Source: Porphyra umbilicalis
Lineage: Eukaryota; Rhodophyta; Bangiophyceae; Bangiales; Bangiaceae
Reading direction: 5' to 3'
DNA: 64,000 bases
Assembly (NCBI GenBank): GCA_002049455.2
Contig: KV919072.1
Location: 26,104-90,103, forward strand
Of the stretch, positions 43,680 through 53,781 are shown piece after piece. The notes under the pieces are model-generated. The model was not told where the DNA came from and did no database searches. It was given only the letters and a program-made list of their open reading frames with translations. Position 1 is the first letter of the stretch. Each line of letters opens with the position of its first letter. The translations under genes were made by a program, and so were the position numbers.

Positions 43680-44989
43680 CGGTCGGCATGATGGAGGAAC
43701 GCGGTGCGGAAGTGTCGTTCAAGCGCGGTATGTCAATCATCAAGATGAACGAGAAGATTGCTGCGTGCGGCACGCGTAAGAACGGGCTCTACCACCTGGA
43801 CATGGCCCCTATGTCGGATGTTGCTGCGGTGGCCTCTGTGCAGCTATGGCATGAGCGTCTTGGCCATGTGAACGTGGCCGGCGTCAAGAGGATGATCAAG
43901 AACAAGGACGTAGACGGACTCAAGTGCAGTTCCATGGTGGTCAAGGACATCTGCGAGCCGTGCGTGTACGGCAAGGCGGCAATGAAGCCTATGCCTAGCG
44001 CAAGAGGCGTTCGTGTGACCAGGCGGCTTCAGCTCGTGCTCTCGGACCTCGGTGGACCTATGTCAGAACCCTCTCGTGGCGGAGCGCTCTACTTCGGCAC
44101 GTTCACCGACGACTTCTCCCGCTGGACGGACGAGGTCTTCTTGCACAAGCAGAGCGATCTTCTCGCGGAGTACAAGAAGTGGCTGACCAAGGCACAGCTG
44201 CACACCGGCAACAAGATCAAGGTGCTCCGGTCGGACAACGACGGCGAGTACGTGTCGTCCGCATTCAAGGCACTTAACGATGAGAACGGCACGACGCACC
44301 AGACGACGGTGCCCGACACGCCGCAGCAGAACGGGGTTGCTGAGCGACTCAACCGAGTTCTTGTGGAGATGGCACGCACCATGATGCGACACAAGGACGT
44401 CGACCAGGAGCTTTGGGCGGATGCCATCAAGACGGCGGTCTACATCAAGAACCGCGTCACCAGCCGTGCGCTTCCCGTAGGCAAGATGCCTCATGAGCTA
44501 TGGACCGGGAACAAGCCCGACGTAAGCCACATGCGGGTGTTTGGGTCAACATGGTGGGTGGTACTGCACAAGAGCCACGTCGATGGCAAGTTCGGAGACA
44601 AGGCGGCAAAGGGCATTTTCGTGGGCTATCCCGACGGCAGCAAGGCGTACAAGGTCATCCTCGACGACAGCAAGGTCGTCAATGCGCGAAGCATCGTTTT
44701 CTCCGAGAACAACTCAAGCAAGGTTGCAGATGTTGCAGGGGACTCACCCGTGGACGAAGTCGTGGAAGGCGAGACGGGCTTGAATGCCGGCAGCGACGAC
44801 ACAGACGTCGACGCTGAAGACGACCGAGACGTCGACGCTGAAGATGACGGCGGAGACGACCTGCATGATGATGGTACGGACAAATCGGCAGACGACAATC
44901 AAGGTTCTGCCGGATCTCAAGACACGCTGCGTCGGAGCGGCCGCGTCGGGCATCCTCCAAAGTTTCAGCGATGCCGACTGGGCAGGTGA
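43663..44989 (+). pseudogene. Copia-1 integrase with deletion of reverse transcriptase
   Basis: The frame continues as NLMTVGMMEERGAEV and carries the integrase zinc-binding motif (WHERLGHVN … CEPCVYGK) and the catalytic D, D and E: LVLSDLGGP, VLRSDNDGEYVS and QNGVAERLNR. An acidic linker (DDTDVDAEDDRDVDAEDD) and RSGRVGHPPKF follow. Immediately after, the sequence jumps to FSDADWAG in another frame, which belongs to RNase H. The whole reverse transcriptase, normally several hundred codons, has been deleted at a junction around 44955-44968. The Harbinger-like insertion begins at 44990. Confidence 0.85.
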
Positions 44990-46579
44990 GAGCATTCCCA
45001 CCAATGTCGGGCCAACGGTCTGAAACGGTGAAATGAAACCGCTACGTGTGGCTCTGCGAGTGGTCAGTTGCCAACGGGCCAACGCGTTGCCAACGGGCAA
45101 TGTAATGGGTGAAACAGAGTGGGCTACCTTTCAAAGATCTGAGCGCCGTTGGCCTCGACATTGTTGGCCGCACTTCGTGGTTGCCAACGGAGGACACGTA
45201 TCAGCGTCGTCGCCAGTATCGAAATGAAGAGGCGTCCGTCGAATACGTGCCGAACATGTCACGGAAAGCGTGTGAACGGAGCCCAAACCGCCCAAATCAA
45301 GGCAATCTAGCGAGACACGTGGAGGCCATTCGGTACCAATATGGATTGGATCCGCACGAGTGCGTGACATGTGTTGCGGTCGCACCCCATCAGGTTGTGC
45401 AAGGACATCGAGGCTGAGTCATGCCGGTCGAACGGTCACCTTCAGCCATCGTGGCCTGCCGATTTGCGCAAAGCAGTGGCCCAAGAGCTGTCTACGTGCC
45501 CCCCTCTACTGTGTGCATCCCACCCTTTGCTGACTGGGGCGGTTTCAAACGAGCTGGCACGCCCGCTCTCAGGGCTGTGCTGCCCCAAAAAGGCCAAGGC
45601 TCGGCCAGAAAGGGTCAATAGAGGGCAGCGAGCCACGGCCAGGGACTTTTGAGTGCGTGTTTGTGTACTTGTGTGGTTGCCACCTACTGTTGTGGGCACT
45701 GCAGGCAGTTGTAATCGTGGAAGCGTTGACAGCTCAGGGAGCAGGCTGACTGCAGAACCGTGCACTGGCTCGCCAATGCATCAACGTTGACGCCGGCTTT
45801 CACAGTACCACCTCTAGCCCCACCGCGGCCGCACCTCCAACAACGGCGCTACCCCACACCCAGCCCACTACCCCCGCCCCCCCCGAAGTCTAATCCTGCC
45901 CCCACGTCCACCCGAGCACCCCCACCAATCTGCAGCAGCAAGAGGCGCTCGCCAGCCAACGACGCGCGCACACTCCCCCCTAGCCTGCCTGCGCCGCCCG
46001 CCGACCCGGCGCGTGCGACCCTCCGCCCAGATTCCTCACCCTCTCAGCCACAACGCACGAACAACCCAGCGGCCAGGGCACGGCCCACAGCTCCCGACCG
46101 GGTGCGGCGGACCCCTGCGCACGGTGGACAACACCGGGCCGTGGCCCCCTCCAGCGGGCGCGACCACACAGGCACGCGGGCGTGGTTGCTCTTGGTGGCA
46201 TAAGCACTTCAGCGCACAGCGGCCGCCAGCATGCGCCCCTCGGTCACCGCCGGCCTTGTCACCTCTGTGCCACAACTCCCGCTGTACCGCATTTTCTGTG
46301 TGGGGTATTGCTGTTGCATGAAAATTTGCGGACCTTAATAGTAAAACGCCCAGAGCAGAACATTGTTTGAGTGGTCCTCTGCCGGTTTCCGGACTTGTCA
46401 TTGGCCAAGACTGCTGTTTCTGGCGCAAATGATATTGTTCATATCGGTGAAAATTATGAAGTGAGAAACTCCACCGCACAAGCTCGAGCTGTGTTGTGGG
46501 ATTTTGAAAAATACAATGATTGCGGGGGGGCTTCTACAGCAGCATCCACCCCACAGAGTCGGGGACTACAGGGGGCAGC

Positions 46580-49010
46580 CGTGGGGAGGGCGGGGGCGGC
46601 CGCAGACGGCGGCGCTGGCGGAGGGTTTGGTGGGACAGGGCGGTGGGGATAGTGGAGGTGGCGGGTGACGGCGGCGGGGGACGCAGCGCGGGAGCCCTTT
46701 GCGGCGGAGGCGGTGGCGAGGTATGGCGGCGGGGGAGTTGGGCCGGCGGAGGACGGCGGCGGGAGCTGTGGGGCGGGCGAGAGCAGCAGACGGCGGCGGG
46801 GGCGGTAGCGGGCGCCGCGGCCGACGGCGGCCGGGGTGGAGAGGACCGCTGCGGCGAGGGCGGCGGCCTAACCTGGCGGCCGCGGCGTTGGCGGCAGACG
46901 TGGTGGTGGCGGACGGCGGCGGAGGCGGCAGCGGCTGGGGGGGCAACAGCGGCCGCAGCGGCGGCGGCGGCGGCGGCGGCGTGTGGGGCAGCGGTCGATG
47001 GCGGTGGGCGGGCGGGGTGCGCAGCGGCAGTGGCTGGTGGCGGCGGGGATGCAGGGTCCGGCGGCAGCGGGGAGGGGGGCGCACACGGCGGAGTCGGCGG
47101 GAGCGGCGAGGGCGGCGACGGGAGACGGCAAAGGCTGGGGCAGCGAGGGTGGTGGCCGGCGACGGCGACGGGGGCCACAGGGGTGGGGGCGGTGGTCAAT
47201 GATGGCGGCGGAGGCGACGAGGGTGGCGGTACGCATTGGCGGCGAGGGCGGCGACGGCGGGGTCGGCGGTTGGCGTCGGCGGGAGGGGCGGCGACGGCAG
47301 GGGCGGCTGTCTGTGGCGGCGCGGGACGCGCACGGCGCCGGCATGGACGGCGGCAGGGTCGGGTGCGGCTGCTGGCTGCGGCAGCGACGGCGGGGGCGGC
47401 CGTTGGCGGCGGCATGGGGGGCAGCGACGGCGGGTTCGGCGGTCGGCGGTGGCGGAGGTGGCGGAGACGTTGGGGGTGGCTGTCTGCGGGGGCGGGCGTG
47501 GCGGTGACGGCTGGAGCGGCGGTCGGGCGGCGGCAGCCGACGGCAGTTCGGGCGGCGGCGCCTGGGGAAGTGGGGCGGCTGTGGCGGAGGCGGCGGCGGT
47601 GCCCGCCGTCGGCGTCGACGGCAGCCGTGGTGGGAGCGGTGACGTCAGGGACGGGGGCTGAAAAGGAATTGGCGGTCGACGGGGCCGACGGTCGGCGGGG
47701 GTGGTGGCGGCGGCAGTCGGCGGCGGCCGGGGGGGGGCGACAGCGGGGGCGGCGGTCGGAGGCGGCGGCGAGGGAGGTGAGCGGCGACGGTCGGGCCGGT
47801 GGCCTCGGCTTTCGGCGGCGCCGGGGGCGGCGCCGGGCGCGGCGACGGCGGTGGCGGCCGTCGCCAACGCCGTGGACTGGGGCGGTGGCGCGGACGGCGG
47901 TCGACCGAAGCGGCGGTCGGCCGGGACGGTGGCAGCAACGATCGGCAGCGGCGGGGGAGGCAGCGACGGCGGGCGTGGCGGTGGGGGCGGCAGCGGGAGG
48001 GCTAGCATAAGACGCCGGCGCCGGTCGCAACGGCGCCGGCGGTCGACAGCGGCGGGGGCGAGGACGGTGATGGCGGGAGCGGCGGCGGCATCAAGCGGTA
48101 TGGGCAGGTAAAGCGGGGGCGTCCGATAACGGCGACGGCGGAGGGTTTAGCCGTGGCGGCGGCCGCGGACACCGGCGGTGGCGGCCGATGGTGGCGGGGG
48201 CGGCGGGGGAGGCGCGGATGGTGGCTGGCGGTGGCGGCAGTGAGGGCGGCGGGGGTGGCGGCTGCGAGCGGTGGCGGCGGGGGGGGCGGCGACGGCGGGG
48301 GCTGCGGTCCGAGGTGGCGGCGGGGGGGGCGATCGGCGACGGTTAAGGACGGGGGCGGTGGCGGTCGGCGGCGGCGGCGAAGGCGGCGACGGCGGGGGCG
48401 ACGGTTGCCAACGGTGGGGACGCGGGCGGGGTGCCAGCGGCAGACGGCGCCGGCGGCCGACAGCGGCGGGGGCGGGGACGGCGGCGGCGGGAATGGCGGC
48501 GGCAGCGAGCGGCATGGGCAGGGGAGGCGGGGGCGCCCGACGACGGCGACGGCAGCAGGGTCAGCGGGGGCGACGGCGGCGGACACCGGCGGTGGCGGCC
48601 GACGGCGGCGGGGGCGGCGGGGGAGCGGCTGCCGGCGTCTGGCGGCGGCGGCGGTGAGGGCGGCGGTGGTGGCGGTTGAGGACGGCGGCGGGGGAGGCGG
48701 AGGCGGTGGCCGACGTCGGTGGCGGAGGGGGGGGCGGCGGTCCAGCGGGCGGCGGGGCCGGGGACAACCGACAGCCGCGAGGGCGGCGGCAGCCGGGGGG
48801 GGCGCGGCCGATGGCGGTGGGGGCGGCCAGGACGGCAGGCGTTCCGGTGGGCGGGGTGGGGTCGGCGGCCGTGGGCCCGCGGGGGCGGCCTGCGCGGTGC
48901 CGGCGGTGGTGAGGGCGGCCGTGGGCACTGCCGTGGGCCACTGCCACTGCCGTTCGGTGCGGCGGGGGTGGGGCGGGCGCGCACCGGCGCTGGCGGGCAC
49001 GCGTGGCGGC
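46580..49010. repeat. G-rich cryptic repeat core of the Harbinger-like element
   Basis: About 2.4 kb of GGCGGCGG, GACGGCGG and GTGGCGGC words with little order, open in several frames on both strands (Gly/Arg/Ala on one, Pro/Ala/Arg on the other). It is cryptically simple DNA, not a gene. The second copy has the complementary C-rich block in the corresponding place. Confidence 0.8.
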
Positions 49011-49385
49011 CTGAGCGGCCGCGTCGCAGCCTGAGGAGGGCCTGACGCGGGGCCGCTGGGCGCAGCCCCGCCTCGTGTGCCCCCTCATTCGCTCAGATCC
49101 ACGTGCTTTTCCAGTGTCGGTGCGATCGCGCCGCGTGTCCGACAGGCCCGCAAGCGCGTTCGGCCACACGCCACCGCACGAGAGATACGTGACACACTTC
49201 AACGATCCGGGCTCTGGGGTCGAGATGGCATGCGGCCGTCCAGTTCCGAGAGGTACAATATTCCATCCGTGGGTGGCTGTCGAAACAAAAATATGATAAA
49301 TTGGGCAATCTGAGGACAATATGAACTGCCACTTGTCACTCATTTAACCCCGTGAAACCGCGATGGACCAATCAGAGCACAGAAC

Positions 49386-49456
49386 CCGTTGGCCCCAGGG
49401 CCAACGAGTTGCCAACGGAGGCTCCGTTGGCAACTCGTTGGCCCTGGGGCCAACGG
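49386..49456. repeat. 71-base near-perfect palindrome
   Basis: Two 35-base arms separated by one base. The left arm begins CCGTTGGCCCCAGGGCCAAC and ends CCAACGGAG; the right arm is its exact complement. The same palindrome is at 53962-54032 in the second copy, with C instead of G in the centre. It contains six or more CCAACG/CGTTGG words, which also occur near the other end of the element. Confidence 0.9.
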
Positions 49457-49636
49457 CTCCGACCCCGAATCGGGCGCAAGTACATTCGCGTTTTAACTCG
49501 CTTGACCTCCGTTGGCAACGCCGCGTGCACGTTCGACATTGTTACCCGCCCCGAGAACTGGCCAACGGCGAATTTGAGACACGTTTCTGCCACGTGTGCC
49601 CAATATGGCGTTGGCCCGACATTGTTGGGAATGCTC

Positions 49637-50084
49637 TGACTACGAGACGCGGCGCTCTACGACCGGATTCATGTTCCTCTTTGGCGGGCCGGCCGTCAGC
49701 TGAGCTTCGAAGTTGCAGAAGACGGTGGCGCTATCTACCATGGAGGCGGAGTACATGGCTCTTTGCGAGGCCAGCAAGGAAGCTGTTTGGCTCGACAAGC
49801 TCATCCAACGCGTCACCATGCTCGTGACGCAGTCGGGCAACTTGGTTGGGCCGGTTAACATCAAGGTCGACAACAGCGGCTGCATCGACTTCGCCAAGAA
49901 CCCCGTCGAGCACAAGCGCACCAAGCACATCGACATTCGCTATCACTTTGTGCGGAATGCGATCACGACGGCCAAGGTCATCCTCGAGCACTGCCCAACT
50001 GACGAGATGGTGGCAGATCCGATGACGAAGGAGCTCGCCAAGGTCAAGCACGACAAGCATGTCAAGGCGATGGGGATGTGTTGA
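49637..50084 (+). pseudogene. Copia-1 RNase H C-terminal part
   Basis: After the insertion the frame resumes as DYETRRSTTGFMF. It goes on, after a stop or shift near 49700, as KTVALSTMEAEYMALCEASK, DNSGCIDFAKNPVEHKRTKH and EMVADPMTKELAKVKH, ending TGA at 50084. These are the conserved blocks of Copia RNase H and its C-terminal tail. The 3' LTR begins 164 bases further on, after a purine-rich AAGGAGGCG. Confidence 0.85.
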
Positions 50085-50406
50085 CTTCAAGTACGCGCCG
50101 TAAGTACATCTGGATGTAAATACATTGCTCCTCCAAGGCGGCCATGACGGGCGGCATCGGATTTGGGCCGTCAAGATTCTAGGCGGACTTACTTCTCGAC
50201 AAGTACTTCAAGGGCGCTCAGCTGTCAGGCGGCGTCATGCAAGGAGGCGTGTTGGAACGTCATGCTAAACGCCGCTGTAAGCCCTGCTGCTGTAAAAAAA
50301 GCAAAATTCAAGAAACCAGGTATTGACAGGGTTCGAGCCCCCGACTCCCGGACGCGACCCGAAGGTAACGCCTAATAAGAGTGGGTGCCTACTTCCCACT
50401 AGGCTA

Positions 50407-51816
50407 TTGCTGATCCCCGAATTCTGTCCTCATCGACCAGAAATGTTTCCTGGCGGTACGGTTCATGTGGAACTGGCCATCTATTGGTTAAACGCAGCCG
50501 TAAACAGCTGCTCAGCACGAATCTGAGGCGTCCTATTGGCTCTCCCACCGCCACTTCCGTGCAGAACCGAGATCCTTCTTTTTCTTGAGATTTTCTTCCG
50601 ATCCCTTCCGTGTCAAGGGAGCAACCGGCCCGCAATCGTTGGGATATCGAGATTTTCTGGGAGATACGCAGAAAAGTGCAGAAAAACGAAGGCGTCGATT
50701 GTGCGATTGGGGGCCATACGGGCACATTCTGTAAAGATCGGGCCGGACATGCACTGCTGTCGGCCTGCTCGACCAATGAGATATTTACTCTCTTAAAGAC
50801 GCTTGTAGGCTACTTTGTCCGTCCGCGACCACCCCCGATTGCTGATCGTTCAACAGTGTCAGTATTCACAACCGATTCCAGCCAGTGGGCCAGTGTTCAC
50901 AGGTATTAGAGTAATTCATGACACGGCATGCACATAAAGTGCGGGTCGGTCGGAAATTCACCCCCCATAACAGAATTATTTCGTCCAAAAGTAGTCTCAG
51001 CGGTGGTCGTCGTTGGTGGGTGGGGTGGGGGCATGGGTCGGGTGGGGTGCCGTGATCGCGGCGGGGTCGGGTGGGTGCGGGTAGGGTGGGGGGGTGTGGA
51101 GTGGGAGGGGTGTGGGGTGGGAGGGGTGTGGGGTGGGAGGGGTGTGGGGTGGGAGGGGTGTGGGGTGGGAGGGGTGTGGGGTCGAAGGTGTGTGGGGTGG
51201 GGGGGTGTGGGGTGGGGGGGTGTGGGGTGGGGGGGGTGTGGGGTGGGGGGGGTGTGGGGTGGGGGGGTTGTGGGGTGAGGTGGGGGGGGGTGGGGTGGGG
51301 GGGTGGGTGGGGGGTGGGGTGGGGGGGGTGGGGGGTGTGGGGGGCGTAGGAGGCGGCGCGGGGTGGGTTGGGGTGGTGTGGGTGTGCGTAGGGCGGGGTC
51401 GGTAGGGTGTGCAGTGTGTAAGAGGCGAGGCGAGGCGGGTTCGGATGGCGTGGATGTGGGTAGGGTCCGGTGGTTGGAGTGTATGGGGTGGGGCATGTGC
51501 GGTTGTTGTAGTGGGGTGAGATGTGCTTGCACATACAGGTGGGCTGGGCTGGGATGAACCGGGAAGAGTACACAGGGTGCTGTGTCGGTATTGGCATGAT
51601 GAAGGCGCAGTCCAGGAGTGTGATGAAGAGTGTTCGCATGAAAAGACACCCGCGCGTCCTGTCGTCATGGTGACACCTGCCATGTTACTGAATAGTGGCC
51701 GGTCTTACAATTCAAAGTGCCCTCCAGGCGCTAGCCGGCCACCGGGCACTAGTCTGCATTCATTGCCGTTCCACTACCGTTCCGGGGCGATGAGGACAGA
51801 ATTGGGGGATCAGCAA
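50407..51816. mobile_element. 1.41-kb mariner-like non-autonomous element
   Basis: The left end is TTGCTGATCCCCGAATTCTG followed by TCCTCATCG; the right end is the inverted form with one mismatch (CGATGAGGACAGAATTGGGG, then GATCAGCAA). TA flanks both sides (50405-50406 and 51817-51818), and the 5' LTR shows the empty site with a single TA. No transposase frame is recognisable; the interior holds a long GT-rich repeat tract. Confidence 0.9.
51006..51380. repeat. G-rich GGGGTGTGGGGTGGGAG tandem repeat
   Basis: A variable minisatellite of GGGTGTGGGGTGGGA units with almost no C on the plus strand, inside the mariner-like element. Many GGG runs with short spacers would allow G-quadruplexes. The long open frames across it (Thr/Pro-rich on the minus strand, Gly/Val-rich on the plus strand) are products of the repeat. 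Confidence 0.85.
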
Positions 51817-52207
51817 TACCCATGCGACTTCCTCGCGGTTTGGTGACCGCTGGTGCATTCGACATTTGTACCCGTGCGATTTTGTGTGAAAGGTTTTCGA
51901 TTTCACATTTTTTGTTCTTGCTCTTTTGATGCTTTGATTTGCGTGGGCTTTGCTTTGATCCCTGATGCTTTGATTTGGTGAGCGTTTTGATTTAGAATGT
52001 GGGCGGGCGCGTGCGCGGGCGAGCTGCTTGAGCTGCGTGGTGGGCTTGAGTGCTCCGACTTGGACTACTTGAGGAGTGCCCTTGATGGGAAGAGGGGCGC
52101 TTTGGAGAGATAACCAACAAAGCACGTTCGCACACATACACACAAGCTCAAGCCACTCAACCACTTCACCGTGGTCCCCCATCCCCTATCCCCACTGCCT
52201 TTCAACA

Positions 52208-53781
52208 CAGGGTGGCATCGCCTGCGCCTTCACAGCATTGCTTCTGTCTTCAATGAGCAGGACCGCGCAAGAAAAAGAACGGGGCCAGTACGCGCTCAAT
52301 GCCCTGGGGAAGAAAAAGCCCAGCTCGACGGTGGGAACACAACTGTACCCAAGTTCGGAAAATGCCTCAAACTATTCTGCATTCTCTTAGCCGTAAATGC
52401 CTTGTCATCACATCAGGCGGATCACTCAGGAGATACAGTGCTGCCATCCGCTGCCATGACGTAAACACGAGATAGCCAGCGATGTCGGCCCCGGTCCTGT
52501 AGACGGTCGGGATAGAAGTCCATTCGCATTACGTGCGGGCCGGCAGCATTTACCGTTCAAGCCACCCACCGAGCTGCATGCGCGCTCCACGATGCAGCGT
52601 GGGCAGAGTCCCGGACGACGCCTTTGGTCGCCAGCATTCTACTCTTGCTGTCGGACATGCACGTCTTGCATTCGTTATGCAACAAACCAGACGCATTCAA
52701 CTGGTGCTTTGCTATAAGTCGGTACCGTTACAACAAACAGATCGCGTGACAGGCAGACGACACCCGGCGACGCACCCGACATTCTGTATGAAGCGTGCAT
52801 CGCTGACTTGCCCCAATGTGGTGGGGTTCGGGCGTTCGGAGTGTGAAATGCAGTGGTCGCTGCGTTTGATCGTCGCACCGGAACCGCTTCCCGTTGTACT
52901 GAGTAGAGCAGTGTGAGTCCAGTGGCGCGGATGGGAACAGAAGAGGACAATCTGCTGATTCTAGATCTGCGAACAAACACGAAAGTGTTACATAACAACA
53001 TGCTCTCAGCACAGCGATTGTGGTGCTCTGTTACACTCCTCGTACACCAGTTGTACAGTGCTTCGACCGGAGAGGCTGGAAAATCGCTGGGCAGTCGTCC
53101 TACTTTACGTTGGCTCCTGATGCCCTCGTGATGGAATGAAGCTTAAAAGTGCTGGCCAGTACCTTGGCTGCTCTTGCTTGCCTGCCGGAGATACACATGT
53201 GCCGCTGCACACTGGCATGTATTGAAACACGCACACACCCAGACATCACCTGTTTCTGAAGCAAGCAGCTTGTGACAACACGCTCAGCCCACCCCACCCA
53301 GTTGGGGGGAGGGCGAGCCAAACCGTGTCGCCGGGTAGTCCTGTCGGGGAATACCCGCCCGGAAAGGAAACCCCGAAGAGCAAGCACGCACGGCGTCGAC
53401 CAGGGGGAAACGCCCCGAGCGATAAACACGAGTTGTGTGACCGGAAGTTTACTTGCCCGCGTCTAAGGCCTGGAGGCGACACTCACGCCTCGCCCTCTTA
53501 TCCCGTCCGTTCCCCTCGGACCCTCCGAAAACCCTCCTCAGACACCCTCAAAGGACTCTCAATAGACCCTCCTCAGACACCCTCAAAGGACCTTCGGAAA
53601 ACCCTCCCCTCAGGGCCCACGGGGCCAGTCTCAGCGGAGGACGGCCGAAGCTTCGAATACCGCCTTGAGTAGAGGCGGGGGAAGGGTGCTACGTGACATC
53701 CTCGCGGCGCCCCGGGGTCAGGGGCGCGGAGTAACATCAGTCAATAATCCAAGTCGGGTTTACACAAAATCAGGCCCTTAA
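52208..53781. other. Region without a recognised gene
   Basis: Directly after the Copia-1 3' LTR an open stretch reads GGIACAFTALLLSSM. It may be the other half of the interrupted KDZ/Ulp1 sequence, but no protease motif confirms this. Short direct repeats (CCCTCCTCAGACACCCTC) occur at about 53540-53595. Nothing else recognised. Confidence 0.4.

Larger units (their letters stand above)
44990..49636. mobile_element. 4.65-kb PIF/Harbinger-like element inserted in Copia-1
   Basis: Ends are GAGCATTCCCACCAATGTCG and, inverted, GAGCATTCCCAACAATGTCG, each followed by GGCCAACG. The flanking TGA (44987-44989 and 49637-49639) is a 3-base duplication. Removing the element and one TGA restores the RNase H reading DADWAGDYETRRSTTGF. 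The GAGCAT-CCAACA-type end and 3-base duplication point to PIF/Harbinger. The left half (45000-46500) has only short frames with no transposase or Myb-like protein that I recognise. The middle is about 2.4 kb of G-rich DNA. CCAACG words recur near both ends. Confidence 0.85.
41900..52207 (+). mobile_element. Copia-1: LTR retrotransposon with two later insertions
   Basis: Two LTRs of about 545 bases start TGTTGGAA and end TTTCAACA (41900-42444 and 50249-52207, the second split). Gag, protease, integrase and a partial RNase H are present in Copia order (integrase before RNase H). Reverse transcriptase is deleted, and a Harbinger-like and a mariner-like element are inserted. Without insertions the element would be about 4.2 kb. 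The LTRs differ at several positions, so it is not recent. It sits inside the KDZ/Ulp1 frame. No 5-base flanking duplication is evident (GGTGC on the left, CAGGG on the right). Confidence 0.85.
50249..52207 (+). repeat. 3' LTR of Copia-1, split by a mariner-like element
   Basis: Starts TGTTGGAACGTCATGCTAAA and ends CTTTCAACA. The halves are 50249-50406 and 51817-52207; joined, they give an LTR of 547 bases that aligns with the 5' LTR. The antisense tRNA-like block is at 50327-50407. Confidence 0.88.

Noticed and set aside
46520-48030. Overlapping 496- and 498-codon frames on opposite strands
   Set aside because: Both are translations of cryptic G-rich repeat in the Harbinger-like element.
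50866-51683. Thr/Pro-rich minus-strand proteins
   Set aside because: They are read from the GGGGTGTGGGG minisatellite and have no counterpart outside it.
41889-52212. CAGGG as Copia-1 target duplication
   Set aside because: CAGGG occurs on both sides, but on the left it is six bases away from the LTR start, so it is not a flanking duplication at the element ends.
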